NCBI GenBank assembly: GCA_001418405.1
Contig: LIQL01000062.1
Coordinates: 1 to 44,671, forward strand
Length of the DNA stretch: 44,671 bases
Origin: Streptomyces diastatochromogenes
GTDB lineage: Bacteria > Actinomycetota > Actinomycetes > Streptomycetales > Streptomycetaceae
Reading direction: 5' to 3'
The notes beneath the pieces are model-generated. The model was not told where the DNA came from. It did not search any database and saw only the letters and a program-made list of their open reading frames with translations. Positions 34,366 through 42,248 of the stretch are shown piece after piece. Numbering within the stretch: the stretch's first letter is position 1; each line of letters starts with the position of its first letter. The position numbers and the translations under genes were made by a program.

Positions 34366-35283
34366 CTAGCGGAGCGCCGCGCGGCCCACCGCACCCGCTG
34401 CGGCGCGGGCGGCCGGGGAGGAGGCGAGGTAGGCGATGGCGGCACGGAGCGATCCTTCCTGCGACGGGTGGTAGGAGCGCCGCAGGTAGCGGGGGATCGC
34501 CGCGCCCAGTTCCCGCCAGGTGGGCAGCAGCCCCTTGCGCACCGCGCGGTTGTGCTCGCGGAGCGAGTAGCGGGCGGGAGCGGCCAGTTGGGGGTCGTGC
34601 CGGAGCAGGTAGGCCGTGCCCCAGGCCCAGAGGTACAGCAGGACGGGGGCCGTCACGCCCATGGCCAGGACACGGCGGGCGTAGCGGGCGGGGTCCTGGC
34701 CGCCGGCGTGCTGGTACATGTCGAAGGCGACCGCGCGGTGCTCGACCTCTTCGGCGCCGTGCCAGCGGAGCAGGTCGAGCATCACCGGGTCCGGGTCGGC
34801 GCGGTTCAGTCCGTCGGCGGCCAGGACCCAGGTTCCGAGCACCGCGGTGAACTGCTCGATGGCGGCGATCAGGGCCAGCCGGAAGCGCAGCCACTCCCGT
34901 TCGGGGATCGGGACGCCGAAGGGGGGCCGGTCCCCCAGGAGGTGCTCGAAGAGGAAGTCGACGTGCCGGGTGTAGGGGGCGGTGGCAAGGCCCTGGTGGG
35001 CGAGGTGGTCCAGGACATAGAAGTGCTGGACGCTGTGGGTGGCCTCCTGGCCCATGAACCCCTTGACGTCCTGGAGAAGTTGATCGTCCTCGACCAGGGG
35101 GAGGGCCTCCTTGAAGACCTTCACGAACCACCGCTCACCGGCGGGGAGCAGCAGGTGGAGCACGTTGATCACATGGGTGGCGGTGGGTTCGTCCGGTATC
35201 CAGTGCAGCGGGGTCTCGCGCCAGTCGAAGGAGACTCGGCGGGGCGCGATGGGGTGGTGCTCCTGGGCGTGTGACGTGCTCAT
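34366..35283 (-). CDS. Metal-dependent hydrolase, PF10118 family (ferritin-like)
   Basis: This 305-residue protein contains a helical core with metal-ligand patterns: Glu50, GQEATHSVQH (Glu80, His83), Glu143 and GAEEVEHRAVAFD (Glu178/Glu181, His182). These match the ferritin-like di-iron arrangement of PF10118, often annotated as metal-dependent hydrolase but possibly an oxygenase. A hydrophobic segment at about 210-228 suggests membrane association. The ATG at 35283 has AGGAG about 8 bp upstream on the minus strand. A hairpin separates it from the upstream EphD-like gene, so it probably has its own promoter. Confidence 0.85.
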   Translation of the reverse strand: MSTSHAQEHHPIAPRRVSFDWRETPLHWIPDEPTATHVINVLHLLLPAGERWFVKVFKEALPLVEDDQLLQDVKGFMGQEATHSVQHFYVLDHLAHQGLATAPYTRHVDFLFEHLLGDRPPFGVPIPEREWLRFRLALIAAIEQFTAVLGTWVLAADGLNRADPDPVMLDLLRWHGAEEVEHRAVAFDMYQHAGGQDPARYARRVLAMGVTAPVLLYLWAWGTAYLLRHDPQLAAPARYSLREHNRAVRKGLLPTWRELGAAIPRYLRRSYHPSQEGSLRAAIAYLASSPAARAAAGAVGRAALR

Positions 35284-35322
35284 CGGCAGCTCCTGACGTG
35301 CGGGATTCTCCTGATCTCGGGT

Positions 35323-35358
35323 TGGCGGCCGGACCGGTGGCGTCCGGCCCGGCCGCCA
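35323..35358 (-). terminator. Terminator hairpin after the EphD-like gene
   Basis: TGGCGGCCGG (35323-35332) and CCGGCCGCCA (35349-35358) form a perfect 10-bp stem. It lies downstream of the EphD-like stop on the minus strand. An alternative 7-bp hairpin (35327-35349) overlaps it. Confidence 0.65.
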
Positions 35359-35406
35359 CCCGGCACGGGCCGTGGGGCGCCTGCGGGGCTTGGGCGAGCG
35401 GCGCGG

Positions 35407-37257
35407 CTACACCGGGGGTTCGATGCGGGCGAGGGCGCGCAGCGCCCGTGGGGTGAAGCGGGACAGCAGGTGGGCGCCGCGCGCCTCGGGGGTGACCGGG
35501 ACCACCGCCTGGTTGCGGACCACCGCGCGCAGGATGGCGTCGGCGACCTTCTCCGGCGGGTAGTTGCGCATCCCGTACATCCGCGCGGCCTTGGCCTGGC
35601 GGCGCTTCTCCTCCTCGGCGGAGACCCCGGCGAAGCGGGCGGTGCCGGTGATGCCGGTGTTGACGAGGCCGGGGCAGATGGCGGTGACGCCGATGCCCCG
35701 CCCGGCCAGTTCGGCGCGCAGGCACTCGCTGAGCATCAGGACCGCCGCCTTGGAGGTGCTGTAGGCGGGCAGGATCCGCGACGGTTGGAAGGCGGCGGCC
35801 GAGGCGGTGTTGACGATGTGACCGCCCTGGCCGCGGTCCACCATCCGCTTGCCGAAGATCCGGCAACCGTGGATGACGCCCCACAGGTTGACGTCCAGGA
35901 CCTTCTTCCAGTCCTCGGTGGTGGTGTCCAGGAAGGCGCCGGAGAGCCCGATGCCGGCGTTGTTGACCAGCACGTCGACGGTGCCGTACTCGGTGTCCAC
36001 CTTGTCGGCGAGCTTCTCCATCGCCGCCTCGTCCGAGACGTCGACGGCCTCGCCCCAGGCCGCCGGGGCGCCGATCAGCCGGGCCATCTCGGCGGTGCGG
36101 GCGGCGCCCTCGGCGTCCCGGTCGACGGCGACGATCCGCGCACCGGCCTCCGCGAACGCGAACGCGGTGGCCCGGCCGATCCCGCTGGCCGCGCCGGTCA
36201 CCAGGACCAGCTGCCCGCCGAAGCGGTCGGCGTGCGGGCCGGCGGCCACGACGTCCTTCGCCGGGTCGCCCTCCTCCTTCGCGGTGATGAACGCGCCGAT
36301 CCAGGAGACGAGTTGGTCCGGCCTGGTGCGTGGCACCCAGTGCTTGGCCGGGAGCGAGCGGCGCACCAGTTGGGGCGCCCACTGGTCGAGGTCGTCGTAG
36401 AGGCGCTGGGAGAGGAAGGCGTCGCCGGTCGGGGTGATGAGCTGGACCGGGCAGTGCGCGTAGGCGTCGGGGCGGGGGCGGCGCAGGCGGGCGCGGACGT
36501 TGTCGCGGTAGAGCCAGGCGCCGTGGGCCGCGTCGGTGGGCAGCGAGGCGGTGGGGTAGTCGCCGTCGGGCACCTTCTCCACCCGTTGCAGGATGCCCGG
36601 CCACCGCTTGCCGAGCGGGCCCTTCCACGCCATTTCGGGCAGTGCGGGGGTGTGCAGCAGGTAGACGTACCAGGACTTGGCGCCCTGGTTGAGCAGTTGG
36701 GCGGCGCGTCCCGGGGTGGGGCGTGCCATCCGCTTCTTGATCCAGTGCCCGAAGTGGTCGAGGGACGGGCCGGACATGGAGGTGAAGGAGGCGATCCGGC
36801 CCTCGGTGCGTCGCACGGTGGCGAACTCCCAGCCCTGGACGGAGCCCCAGTCGTGGCCCACGAGGTGGACCGGCCGGTCGGGGCTGACCGCGTCCGCCAC
36901 GGCCAGGAAGTCATCTGTCAGCTTCTCCAGGGTGAAGCCGCCGCGCAGCGGTCGCGGTGCGGTGGAGCGTCCGCAGCCGCGGACGTCGTAGAGCACCACG
37001 TGGAAGCGTTCGGCAAGGCCGCGGGCGACCTCCGACCAGACCTCCTTGCTGTCCGGATAGCCGTGCACCAGCACCACGGTGGGCCGGTCGGGGTCGCCGA
37101 GTTCGGCGACGCACAGGTCGATCCCGCCGGTGTGCACCCGGCGCTCCCGGGCGTCCGGGAGTCCGGTGCCGGCCGCCGACGGCCGCCCTGCGCCCCGTTC
37201 CTGTCCGCGGCCCTGGCCTCGGCCCTGGTGTTCGTGCCGTCCACGTCCGGTCTTCAC
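35407..37257 (-). CDS. EphD-like fusion: alpha/beta epoxide hydrolase plus short-chain dehydrogenase
   Basis: This 616-residue two-domain protein has an N-terminal alpha/beta hydrolase (about 45-325), with HGYPDSKEVW and GHDWGSVQGWEFA. The nucleophile is Asp136, as in epoxide hydrolases, supported by Asp279 and His306. The C-terminal SDR (about 346-600) has TGAASGIGRA (354-363), NNAG, Ser485 region and YSTSK (Tyr499, Lys503). The layout matches mycobacterial EphD, which acts on epoxy lipids. A single enzyme could open an epoxide and oxidise the product. The GTG at 37257 overlaps the stop of the M24 gene by 4 bp. The first 40 residues are Gly/Arg-rich and unconserved, so a later start is possible. 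Confidence 0.92.
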   Translation of the reverse strand: MKTGRGRHEHQGRGQGRGQERGAGRPSAAGTGLPDARERRVHTGGIDLCVAELGDPDRPTVVLVHGYPDSKEVWSEVARGLAERFHVVLYDVRGCGRSTAPRPLRGGFTLEKLTDDFLAVADAVSPDRPVHLVGHDWGSVQGWEFATVRRTEGRIASFTSMSGPSLDHFGHWIKKRMARPTPGRAAQLLNQGAKSWYVYLLHTPALPEMAWKGPLGKRWPGILQRVEKVPDGDYPTASLPTDAAHGAWLYRDNVRARLRRPRPDAYAHCPVQLITPTGDAFLSQRLYDDLDQWAPQLVRRSLPAKHWVPRTRPDQLVSWIGAFITAKEEGDPAKDVVAAGPHADRFGGQLVLVTGAASGIGRATAFAFAEAGARIVAVDRDAEGAARTAEMARLIGAPAAWGEAVDVSDEAAMEKLADKVDTEYGTVDVLVNNAGIGLSGAFLDTTTEDWKKVLDVNLWGVIHGCRIFGKRMVDRGQGGHIVNTASAAAFQPSRILPAYSTSKAAVLMLSECLRAELAGRGIGVTAICPGLVNTGITGTARFAGVSAEEEKRRQAKAARMYGMRNYPPEKVADAILRAVVRNQAVVPVTPEARGAHLLSRFTPRALRALARIEPPV

Positions 37258-38120
37258 GCGGCCTTCTCCTCCTGCCAGCGCCGCACGTGCGGCAGATCGT
37301 CGTCCAACCAAAAGGCGCTTTCCTGCGGGTCCTTGGAGTCCGTGACGACCAGGATCTCCTCGAACTTCGCTCCCGTTCCCCGGAAGCCGAGGTGGGGTTC
37401 GACCGCCCACAGCCCGGGCTGCGGAGGGTGGTCGGAGAAGGTGTACGGACTCCACAGCGGGGACCAGCCGTCCCGGTGGCCGTGCAGCGCGTCGGAGGCG
37501 AGGCCCTTGAGGGACTGGGTGCCGAACCCGAAGAGGGTGGGGGACCAGCGGCGCTGCCGGACGCGGTCGACCTTGTGCGCGATGACGCCGAAGGGGTAGG
37601 CGCGGTGGCGGTTGGCGTAGCCCTGCCGCACCATCAACCGGTCGACGTCCTGGTAGATCTCGCGCAGCGGGCGCCGCTCGCGGACCTCGCGCAGGATCAG
37701 CTCGCGGTGGGCTTCGAGATCGGCCAGCAGCCGGTCGTGCACGGGGTTGAGGCCCAGGCAGCCGGAGTAGCCGATGTCGGCGGTGTAGCCGTTGAGGACC
37801 GGTGCCATGTCGAGGATGAACGGCATCCCCGGCTCCAGTTCGCGGTGGGTGGGGAAGAACTGCAGCGGCACGCGGAAGTTGACGAACGCGGTGCGGTCGC
37901 CGAACCACGCGAACGGCAGGTGGAACCAGTCCCGTACACCGCGCTCGCGCAGCCACTCGCGTTGCATCCGCGCCGCGGCGCGCTCGGTGACCCCGGGTTT
38001 GAGCTGGGCGGCCACCGCTTCCGCGCAGGCGTAGGCGAGCCGCTGCACCTCCCGGAATCCCCTGAGCTCGGCGGTGCGTCCTCCCGTTGCTGCTGAGGTC
38101 GCTGAGGTGACTGAGGCCAT
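37254..38120 (-). CDS. M24 family metallopeptidase-like (creatinase/prolidase fold) protein
   Basis: This 288-residue protein has the pita-bread fold. Possible metal ligands are Asp104 and Asp115 in FILDMAPVLNGYTADIGYSG, His182 in VIAHKVDR, and late glutamates in WAVEPHLGF and FEEILVV. True aminopeptidases have very similar spacing, but the sequence around the His differs enough that peptidase activity is not certain. The ATG at 38120 is preferred over the TTG at 38126. It is the first gene of the cluster, translationally coupled to the EphD-like fusion, with a good -35/-10 pair upstream. Confidence 0.88.
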   Translation of the reverse strand: MASVTSATSAATGGRTAELRGFREVQRLAYACAEAVAAQLKPGVTERAAARMQREWLRERGVRDWFHLPFAWFGDRTAFVNFRVPLQFFPTHRELEPGMPFILDMAPVLNGYTADIGYSGCLGLNPVHDRLLADLEAHRELILREVRERRPLREIYQDVDRLMVRQGYANRHRAYPFGVIAHKVDRVRQRRWSPTLFGFGTQSLKGLASDALHGHRDGWSPLWSPYTFSDHPPQPGLWAVEPHLGFRGTGAKFEEILVVTDSKDPQESAFWLDDDLPHVRRWQEEKAA

Positions 38121-38168
38121 CGCCAACCGTCCGTCCGTAAGCGGTCCATCGCGGTACGTGCCCGTAAC

Positions 38169-38190
38169 TTGCCACTGATGAATGTGACAA
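38169..38190. promoter_or_regulatory. Inverted repeat TTGCCAC-N8-GTGACAA over the M24 promoter
   Basis: Arms 38169-38175 and 38184-38190 match at six of seven positions. The repeat covers the -10 element of the M24 promoter, so it may be a repressor site. Confidence 0.4.
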
Positions 38191-38209
38191 TGACTGGAGG
38201 CTGCGTCAA
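38181..38209 (-). promoter_or_regulatory. Promoter of the M24-EphD operon
   Basis: On the minus strand TTGACG (38204-38209) and CACATT (38181-38186) are separated by 17 bp, a good match to the principal sigma factor pattern. Confidence 0.55.
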
Positions 38210-38236
38210 GGGTGCGCGGCCGACGAGCCCCACGAC

Positions 38237-38288
38237 ACGGCGCGACGGCGGGGCGCGCGGCGGCGGCGACGGCACGGCGCGACGGCGG
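38237..38288. repeat. 15-bp direct repeat
   Basis: ACGGCGCGACGGCGG occurs at 38237-38251 and 38274-38288, with a 37-bp period, inside the divergent intergenic region. Confidence 0.7.
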
Positions 38289-38437
38289 AGGCGCAAGAAG
38301 AGGGCCGCCGGGAAGGCCCGGGAACGCCCGAGGTGAGGGCCGAAAGCACCGTTCGATCCCGGTTCCCGTGCCGCTGAAGCAGGAGAACCCCTACGGGCAT
38401 GTCGTACCGGAGGGGTAGGCGAAGACCACCGCAGGGG

Positions 38438-38469
38438 TTGACGACGGGTGTGGTGGGCGCCACTACCGT
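38438..38469 (+). promoter_or_regulatory. Promoter of the ABC exporter operon
   Basis: TTGACG (38438-38443) and TACCGT (38464-38469) are 20 bp apart. The predicted transcript begins at or next to the GTG at 38477, so the mRNA is probably leaderless. Confidence 0.4.
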
Positions 38470-38476
38470 CGAACAC

Positions 38477-39538
38477 GTGACTGTGATCGTGACCGAAAGC
38501 CTGACCAAGCGGTACCCGCGGGTGACCGCCCTGGACCGGCTCTCCGTTGACATCGCCCCCGGCGTAACGGGCCTGGTGGGTGCCAACGGCGCCGGAAAGT
38601 CGACCCTGATCAAGATCCTCCTCGGGCTGGCTCCCGCCACCGAGGGGACCGCCCACGTCCTCGGACTGGACGTGACCAAGGACGGCAGCAGCATCCGTGA
38701 GCGGGTCGGCTACATGCCCGAGCACGACTGCCTGCCGCCGGACGTCTCCGCGACCGAGTTCGTGGTGCACATGGCCCGGATGTCCGGTCTGCCGCCGACC
38801 GCCGCCCGGGAGCGCACCGCCGACACCCTGCGCCACGTCGGGCTCTACGAGGAGCGGTACCGCCCCATCGGGGGCTACTCCACGGGCATGAAGCAGCGCG
38901 TCAAGCTGGCCCAGGCGCTGGTGCACGACCCGCAGCTGGTGTTCCTGGACGAGCCCACCAACGGCCTGGACCCGGTCGGTCGGGACGAGATGCTCGGCCT
39001 GATCCGGCGCGTCCACACCGACTTCGGCATCTCGGTCCTGGTCACCTCGCACCTGCTGGGAGAGCTGGAGCGCACCTGCGACCACGTCGTCGTCGTCGAC
39101 GGCGGCAAGCTGCTGCGCTCCTCCTCCACCACGGAGTTCACCAAGGTCACCGCCTCGCTGGCGGTGGAGGTCACGGACACCGACGCCCATCCGGACGGCA
39201 CCGGAGCGCTGCGCGCGGCGCTCACCGCGGCCGGCGCCGCGGTGACCACCGGCGCCCCCGGCACCGAGGGTCTGGCCGCCCCGGGGCACGTCCTCTTCGT
39301 CGAGGCGTCCGGGGACGAGACGTACGACCTGGTGCGCGACACGGTCGCCGGGCTGGGGCTCGGGCTGGTGCGGATGGAGCAGCGGCGGCACCAGATAGCC
39401 GAGGTGTTCCGCGACGCGGACGCGCAGGCGGCTGCCGGTGCACCGGCGCAGCCCGGCGCCACGCCGACGGCACGGAACGCAACGGCGGAGCAGGACACCG
39501 ATCGGTCCACGACCGTGGGCGGAGGGAACGCAGGATGA
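38477..39538 (+). CDS. ABC transporter ATP-binding protein (first pair)
   Basis: This 353-residue ATPase has Walker A GANGAGKST (35-43), the signature YSTGMKQRVKLAQAL and Walker B LVFLDEPTNGLDP, followed by the switch-His region VLVTSHLLGELE. A C-terminal extension of about 100 residues with a Pro/Ala/Thr tail is typical of exporter ATPases of the CcmA/NatA type. The GTG at 38477 is placed by the family N-terminus and the TACCGT promoter element; GTG 38483 is an alternative. Its stop overlaps the next gene's ATG. It drives the permease at 39535-40428. The exported substrate is unknown. Confidence 0.93.
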   Translation: MTVIVTESLTKRYPRVTALDRLSVDIAPGVTGLVGANGAGKSTLIKILLGLAPATEGTAHVLGLDVTKDGSSIRERVGYMPEHDCLPPDVSATEFVVHMARMSGLPPTAARERTADTLRHVGLYEERYRPIGGYSTGMKQRVKLAQALVHDPQLVFLDEPTNGLDPVGRDEMLGLIRRVHTDFGISVLVTSHLLGELERTCDHVVVVDGGKLLRSSSTTEFTKVTASLAVEVTDTDAHPDGTGALRAALTAAGAAVTTGAPGTEGLAAPGHVLFVEASGDETYDLVRDTVAGLGLGLVRMEQRRHQIAEVFRDADAQAAAGAPAQPGATPTARNATAEQDTDRSTTVGGGNAG

Positions 39539-40428
39539 GCACGGAAACCACGCCCGGCGGCGCCTACATCCACAACATCGGCTACCGGCACTACGACGGC
39601 CCCCGACTCGGCCGCTCCTACGCCCGGCGCTCGCTGTTCTCGCAGAGCCTGCGCGGCGCGTACGGACTGGGGCGGTCGGCAAAGAGCAAGGTGCTGCCGA
39701 TGCTGCTCTTCGGAGTGATGTGCCTGCCCGCCGGGATCACGGTCGCGGTGACGATGTTCACCAAGGCCAGCAGCCTCCCGATCGGCTACACCCGCTACGC
39801 GATCTTCCTCCAGGCCGTCATCGGCCTCTACCTGGCGGCGCAGGCCCCGCAGTCGGTCTCCCGCGACCTGCGGTTCAAGACCACGCCACTGTATTTCTCC
39901 CGGCCGATCGAGCGGGCCGACTACGTCGTGGCGAAGTACGCGGCCATGGCGAGCGCGCTGTTCGTCCTCACCGCCGCCCCCCTGGTGATCCTCTACGTCG
40001 GGGCGCTGCTGGGGAAGTTGGACTTCGCCGCACAGACCAAGGGGTTCGGGCAGGGGCTGGTCTGCGTCGCGCTGCTGTCGCTGCTGTTCGCGGGGATAGG
40101 GCTGGTCGTCTCGGCGCTCACCCCGCGCCGTGGCTTCGGCGTCGCCGCGGTGATCGCCGTGCTCACCATCCCGTACGGCGCGGTCAGCGCCATCCAGGGC
40201 ATCGCCACCCTCCAGGGCAGCGAGGCCGCCGTCGGCTGGCTGGGGCTGTTCTCCCCGATCACCCTCGTCGACGGGGTGCAGTCCACGTTCCTGGGCGGCA
40301 CCAGTTCCTTCCCCAACGGACTGACGCCGTCGACCGGCGCCGGATGCGTGTACCTCCTCGTCTCGCTGCTCGTCATCGTCGGCTGCTACGGCCTGCTGAT
40401 GCGCCGCTACCGGAAGGCCGGACTGTGA
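39535..40428 (+). CDS. ABC transporter permease (first pair)
   Basis: This 297-residue membrane protein has six helices (for example LPMLLFGVMCLPAGITVAV, LVILYVGALLGKL and VCVALLSLLFAGIGLVV). The cytoplasmic N-terminus is GAYIHNIGYRHYDGPRLGR, a motif seen in actinobacterial ABC-2-type permeases. The ATG at 39535 overlaps the ATPase stop by 4 bp. It is the channel partner of the first ATPase. Extracytoplasmic loops near residues 190-255 are the likely substrate-facing part. Confidence 0.9.
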   Translation: MSTETTPGGAYIHNIGYRHYDGPRLGRSYARRSLFSQSLRGAYGLGRSAKSKVLPMLLFGVMCLPAGITVAVTMFTKASSLPIGYTRYAIFLQAVIGLYLAAQAPQSVSRDLRFKTTPLYFSRPIERADYVVAKYAAMASALFVLTAAPLVILYVGALLGKLDFAAQTKGFGQGLVCVALLSLLFAGIGLVVSALTPRRGFGVAAVIAVLTIPYGAVSAIQGIATLQGSEAAVGWLGLFSPITLVDGVQSTFLGGTSSFPNGLTPSTGAGCVYLLVSLLVIVGCYGLLMRRYRKAGL

Positions 40429-40477
40429 CCTCCCGCCCGTCGCCCGCACACCGCCCCGCAAGGAATGGGCTGCACCC

Positions 40478-41389
40478 GTGAACACTCTTCACATCGACCA
40501 CGTCTCGCGCTGGTTCGGCAACGTCGTCGCCGTCAACGACATCACCATGACCATCGGCCCCGGCGTCACCGGACTGCTCGGTCCCAACGGCGCCGGCAAG
40601 TCCACCCTCATCAACATGATGGGCGGCTTCCTCGCCCCCTCCAACGGCACCGTCACCCTCGACGGGACGACGATCTGGCGGAACGCCGCGAGCTACCGCC
40701 ACATCGGCCTCGTCCCGGAGCGCGAGGCGATGTACGACTTCCTCACCGGGCGCGAATTCGTCCTCGCCAACGCCGAGTTGCACGGCCTGGGCCGGGCCGC
40801 GGCGGCCCGGGCGCTGGCCACCGTCGAGATGGAGCACGCCCAGGACCGCAAGGTCTCGACGTACAGCAAGGGCATGCGGCAGCGGGTGAAGATGGCCTCC
40901 GCGCTGGTCCACGACCCGTCGGTGCTGCTGCTCGACGAGCCGTTCAACGGCATGGACCCGCGGCAGCGGATGCAGCTGATGGAACTGCTGCGGCAGATGG
41001 GCGACGAAGGCCGCACGGTCCTGTTCTCGTCCCACATCCTCGAAGAGGTCGAGCAACTGGCCTCGCACATCGAGGTGGTGGTGGCCGGCCGGCATGCCGC
41101 CTCCGGCGACTTCCGCAAGATCCGCCGGCTGATGACCGACCGTCCGCACCGCTACCTCGTCCGGTCCGACGACGACAGGGCGCTGGCCGGGGCGCTGATC
41201 GCCGACCCCTCGACGGCCGGTATCGAGGTGGATGTCGTCGAGGGTGCGCTGCGCATCCAGGCCGTCGACTTCGCCAGGTTCACCGCGCTCCTGCCGCGGG
41301 TCGCCCGTGACCACGGCATCCGCCTGTTGACCGTCTCGCCCTCCGACGAGTCGTTGGAATCCGTCTTCTCGTACCTCGTCGCGGCCTGA
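40478..41389 (+). CDS. ABC transporter ATP-binding protein (second pair)
   Basis: This 303-residue ATPase has Walker A GPNGAGKST (35-43), the signature YSKGMRQRVKMASAL and Walker B LLLDEPFNGMDP. It closely resembles the first ATPase in order of motifs and domain layout, so the locus looks like a duplicated ATPase-permease pair. The GTG at 40478 begins MNTLHIDHVSRWFG and follows AAGGAATGG. It lies 49 bp after the first permease and should pair with the permease at 41415-42191. Confidence 0.93.
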   Translation: MNTLHIDHVSRWFGNVVAVNDITMTIGPGVTGLLGPNGAGKSTLINMMGGFLAPSNGTVTLDGTTIWRNAASYRHIGLVPEREAMYDFLTGREFVLANAELHGLGRAAAARALATVEMEHAQDRKVSTYSKGMRQRVKMASALVHDPSVLLLDEPFNGMDPRQRMQLMELLRQMGDEGRTVLFSSHILEEVEQLASHIEVVVAGRHAASGDFRKIRRLMTDRPHRYLVRSDDDRALAGALIADPSTAGIEVDVVEGALRIQAVDFARFTALLPRVARDHGIRLLTVSPSDESLESVFSYLVAA

Positions 41390-41414
41390 GGCCAGAAAGG
41401 AGCCCTGAGGCACC

Positions 41415-42191
41415 ATGTCCACGACCTCTCCCGCGGCCCCGCCGGCGCCTGCCGCCGCGCCCAAGGCCGCGCTCTTCCACCCGACCGTCGCCCGGCTCAC
41501 CTACCGCGCGCTGCTCGGCCGACGCCGCGCCCTGATCCTCTTCGCGCTGCCGACCCTCCTGGTGGCAATCGCGCTGATCGTCCGGGGGTTGACCGGTGCC
41601 GACGACACGACGGCCGGCGGCATCCTGGGCGGTTTCGCGCTGGGCACGATGGTCCCGCTGATCGGTGTGATCGCGGGGACGGGCGCGATCGGGCCGGAGA
41701 TCGACGACGGCTCGGTGGTCTACCTCCTCGCCAAGCCGGTCCGCCGCTCGACGATCATCATCACCAAACTGCTGGTGGCGATCGGGGTGACCGCCGTGTT
41801 CTCGGCGATACCGGTGCTGGTCGCCGGGTTCGTGCTCAACGGCAACAGCCAGCAGATAGCCGTGGCGTACGCGGTGGCGGCGGCCGTCGCCTCGGTCGCC
41901 TACAGCGCCCTGTTCCTGCTGTTCGGCACCCTCACCCGGCACGCCGTGGTCTTCGGCCTGGTCTACGCCCTGGTCTGGGAGGCGTTCGTCGGGAACGTCG
42001 TCCCCGGGGCGCGGACCCTCAGCGTCCAGCAGTGGGCGCTCGCGGTCGGGCAGAAGGTCGGTGCCGAGGGGGCCCTCAGCTCCGCGGTCCAGCTCCCGCT
42101 CGCGGTCTGCCTGTTGGTGGCCGTCACCGGCGCGGCGACCTGGTACGCGGCGCGTCGGCTGAAGTCGCTGACGCTGGCCGGGGAGGAGTGA
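41415..42191 (+). CDS. ABC transporter permease (second pair)
   Basis: This 258-residue ABC-2-type permease has six hydrophobic segments after a Pro/Ala-rich N-terminus. The EIDDGSVVYLLAKPVRRSTIIITKL motif precedes the second helix group, as in permeases that export drugs, peptides or lipids. The ATG at 41415 follows GAGGCACC, 25 bp after the ATPase. A 9-bp stem terminator ends the operon. Confidence 0.9.
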   Translation: MSTTSPAAPPAPAAAPKAALFHPTVARLTYRALLGRRRALILFALPTLLVAIALIVRGLTGADDTTAGGILGGFALGTMVPLIGVIAGTGAIGPEIDDGSVVYLLAKPVRRSTIIITKLLVAIGVTAVFSAIPVLVAGFVLNGNSQQIAVAYAVAAAVASVAYSALFLLFGTLTRHAVVFGLVYALVWEAFVGNVVPGARTLSVQQWALAVGQKVGAEGALSSAVQLPLAVCLLVAVTGAATWYAARRLKSLTLAGEE

Positions 42192-42206
42192 GCGAAGGCC
42201 GTTCCG

Positions 42207-42242
42207 GCCGGTCGGGGCGCCTTCCCGGTCGGCCCGACCGGC
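42207..42242. terminator. Hairpin between the ABC operon and the MltG-like gene
   Basis: Arms 42207-42215 and 42234-42242 pair over 9 bp. The stops of the two convergent genes flank it, so it can serve both. Confidence 0.6.
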
Positions 42243-42248
42243 GTCGGG

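Larger units (their letters stand above)
38121..38476. other. 356-bp divergent intergenic region
   Basis: This lies between the M24 gene and the ABC operon. It holds the M24 promoter with an inverted repeat, a 15-bp direct repeat (ACGGCGCGACGGCGG at 38237-38251 and 38274-38288) and the ABC promoter. No gene is supported. Confidence 0.6.

Noticed and set aside
35470..37599. A long plus-strand frame opposite the EphD-like and M24 genes.
   Set aside because: Composition is Gly/Ala/Val/Arg-rich without motifs. The minus strand has clear catalytic motifs in both domains.
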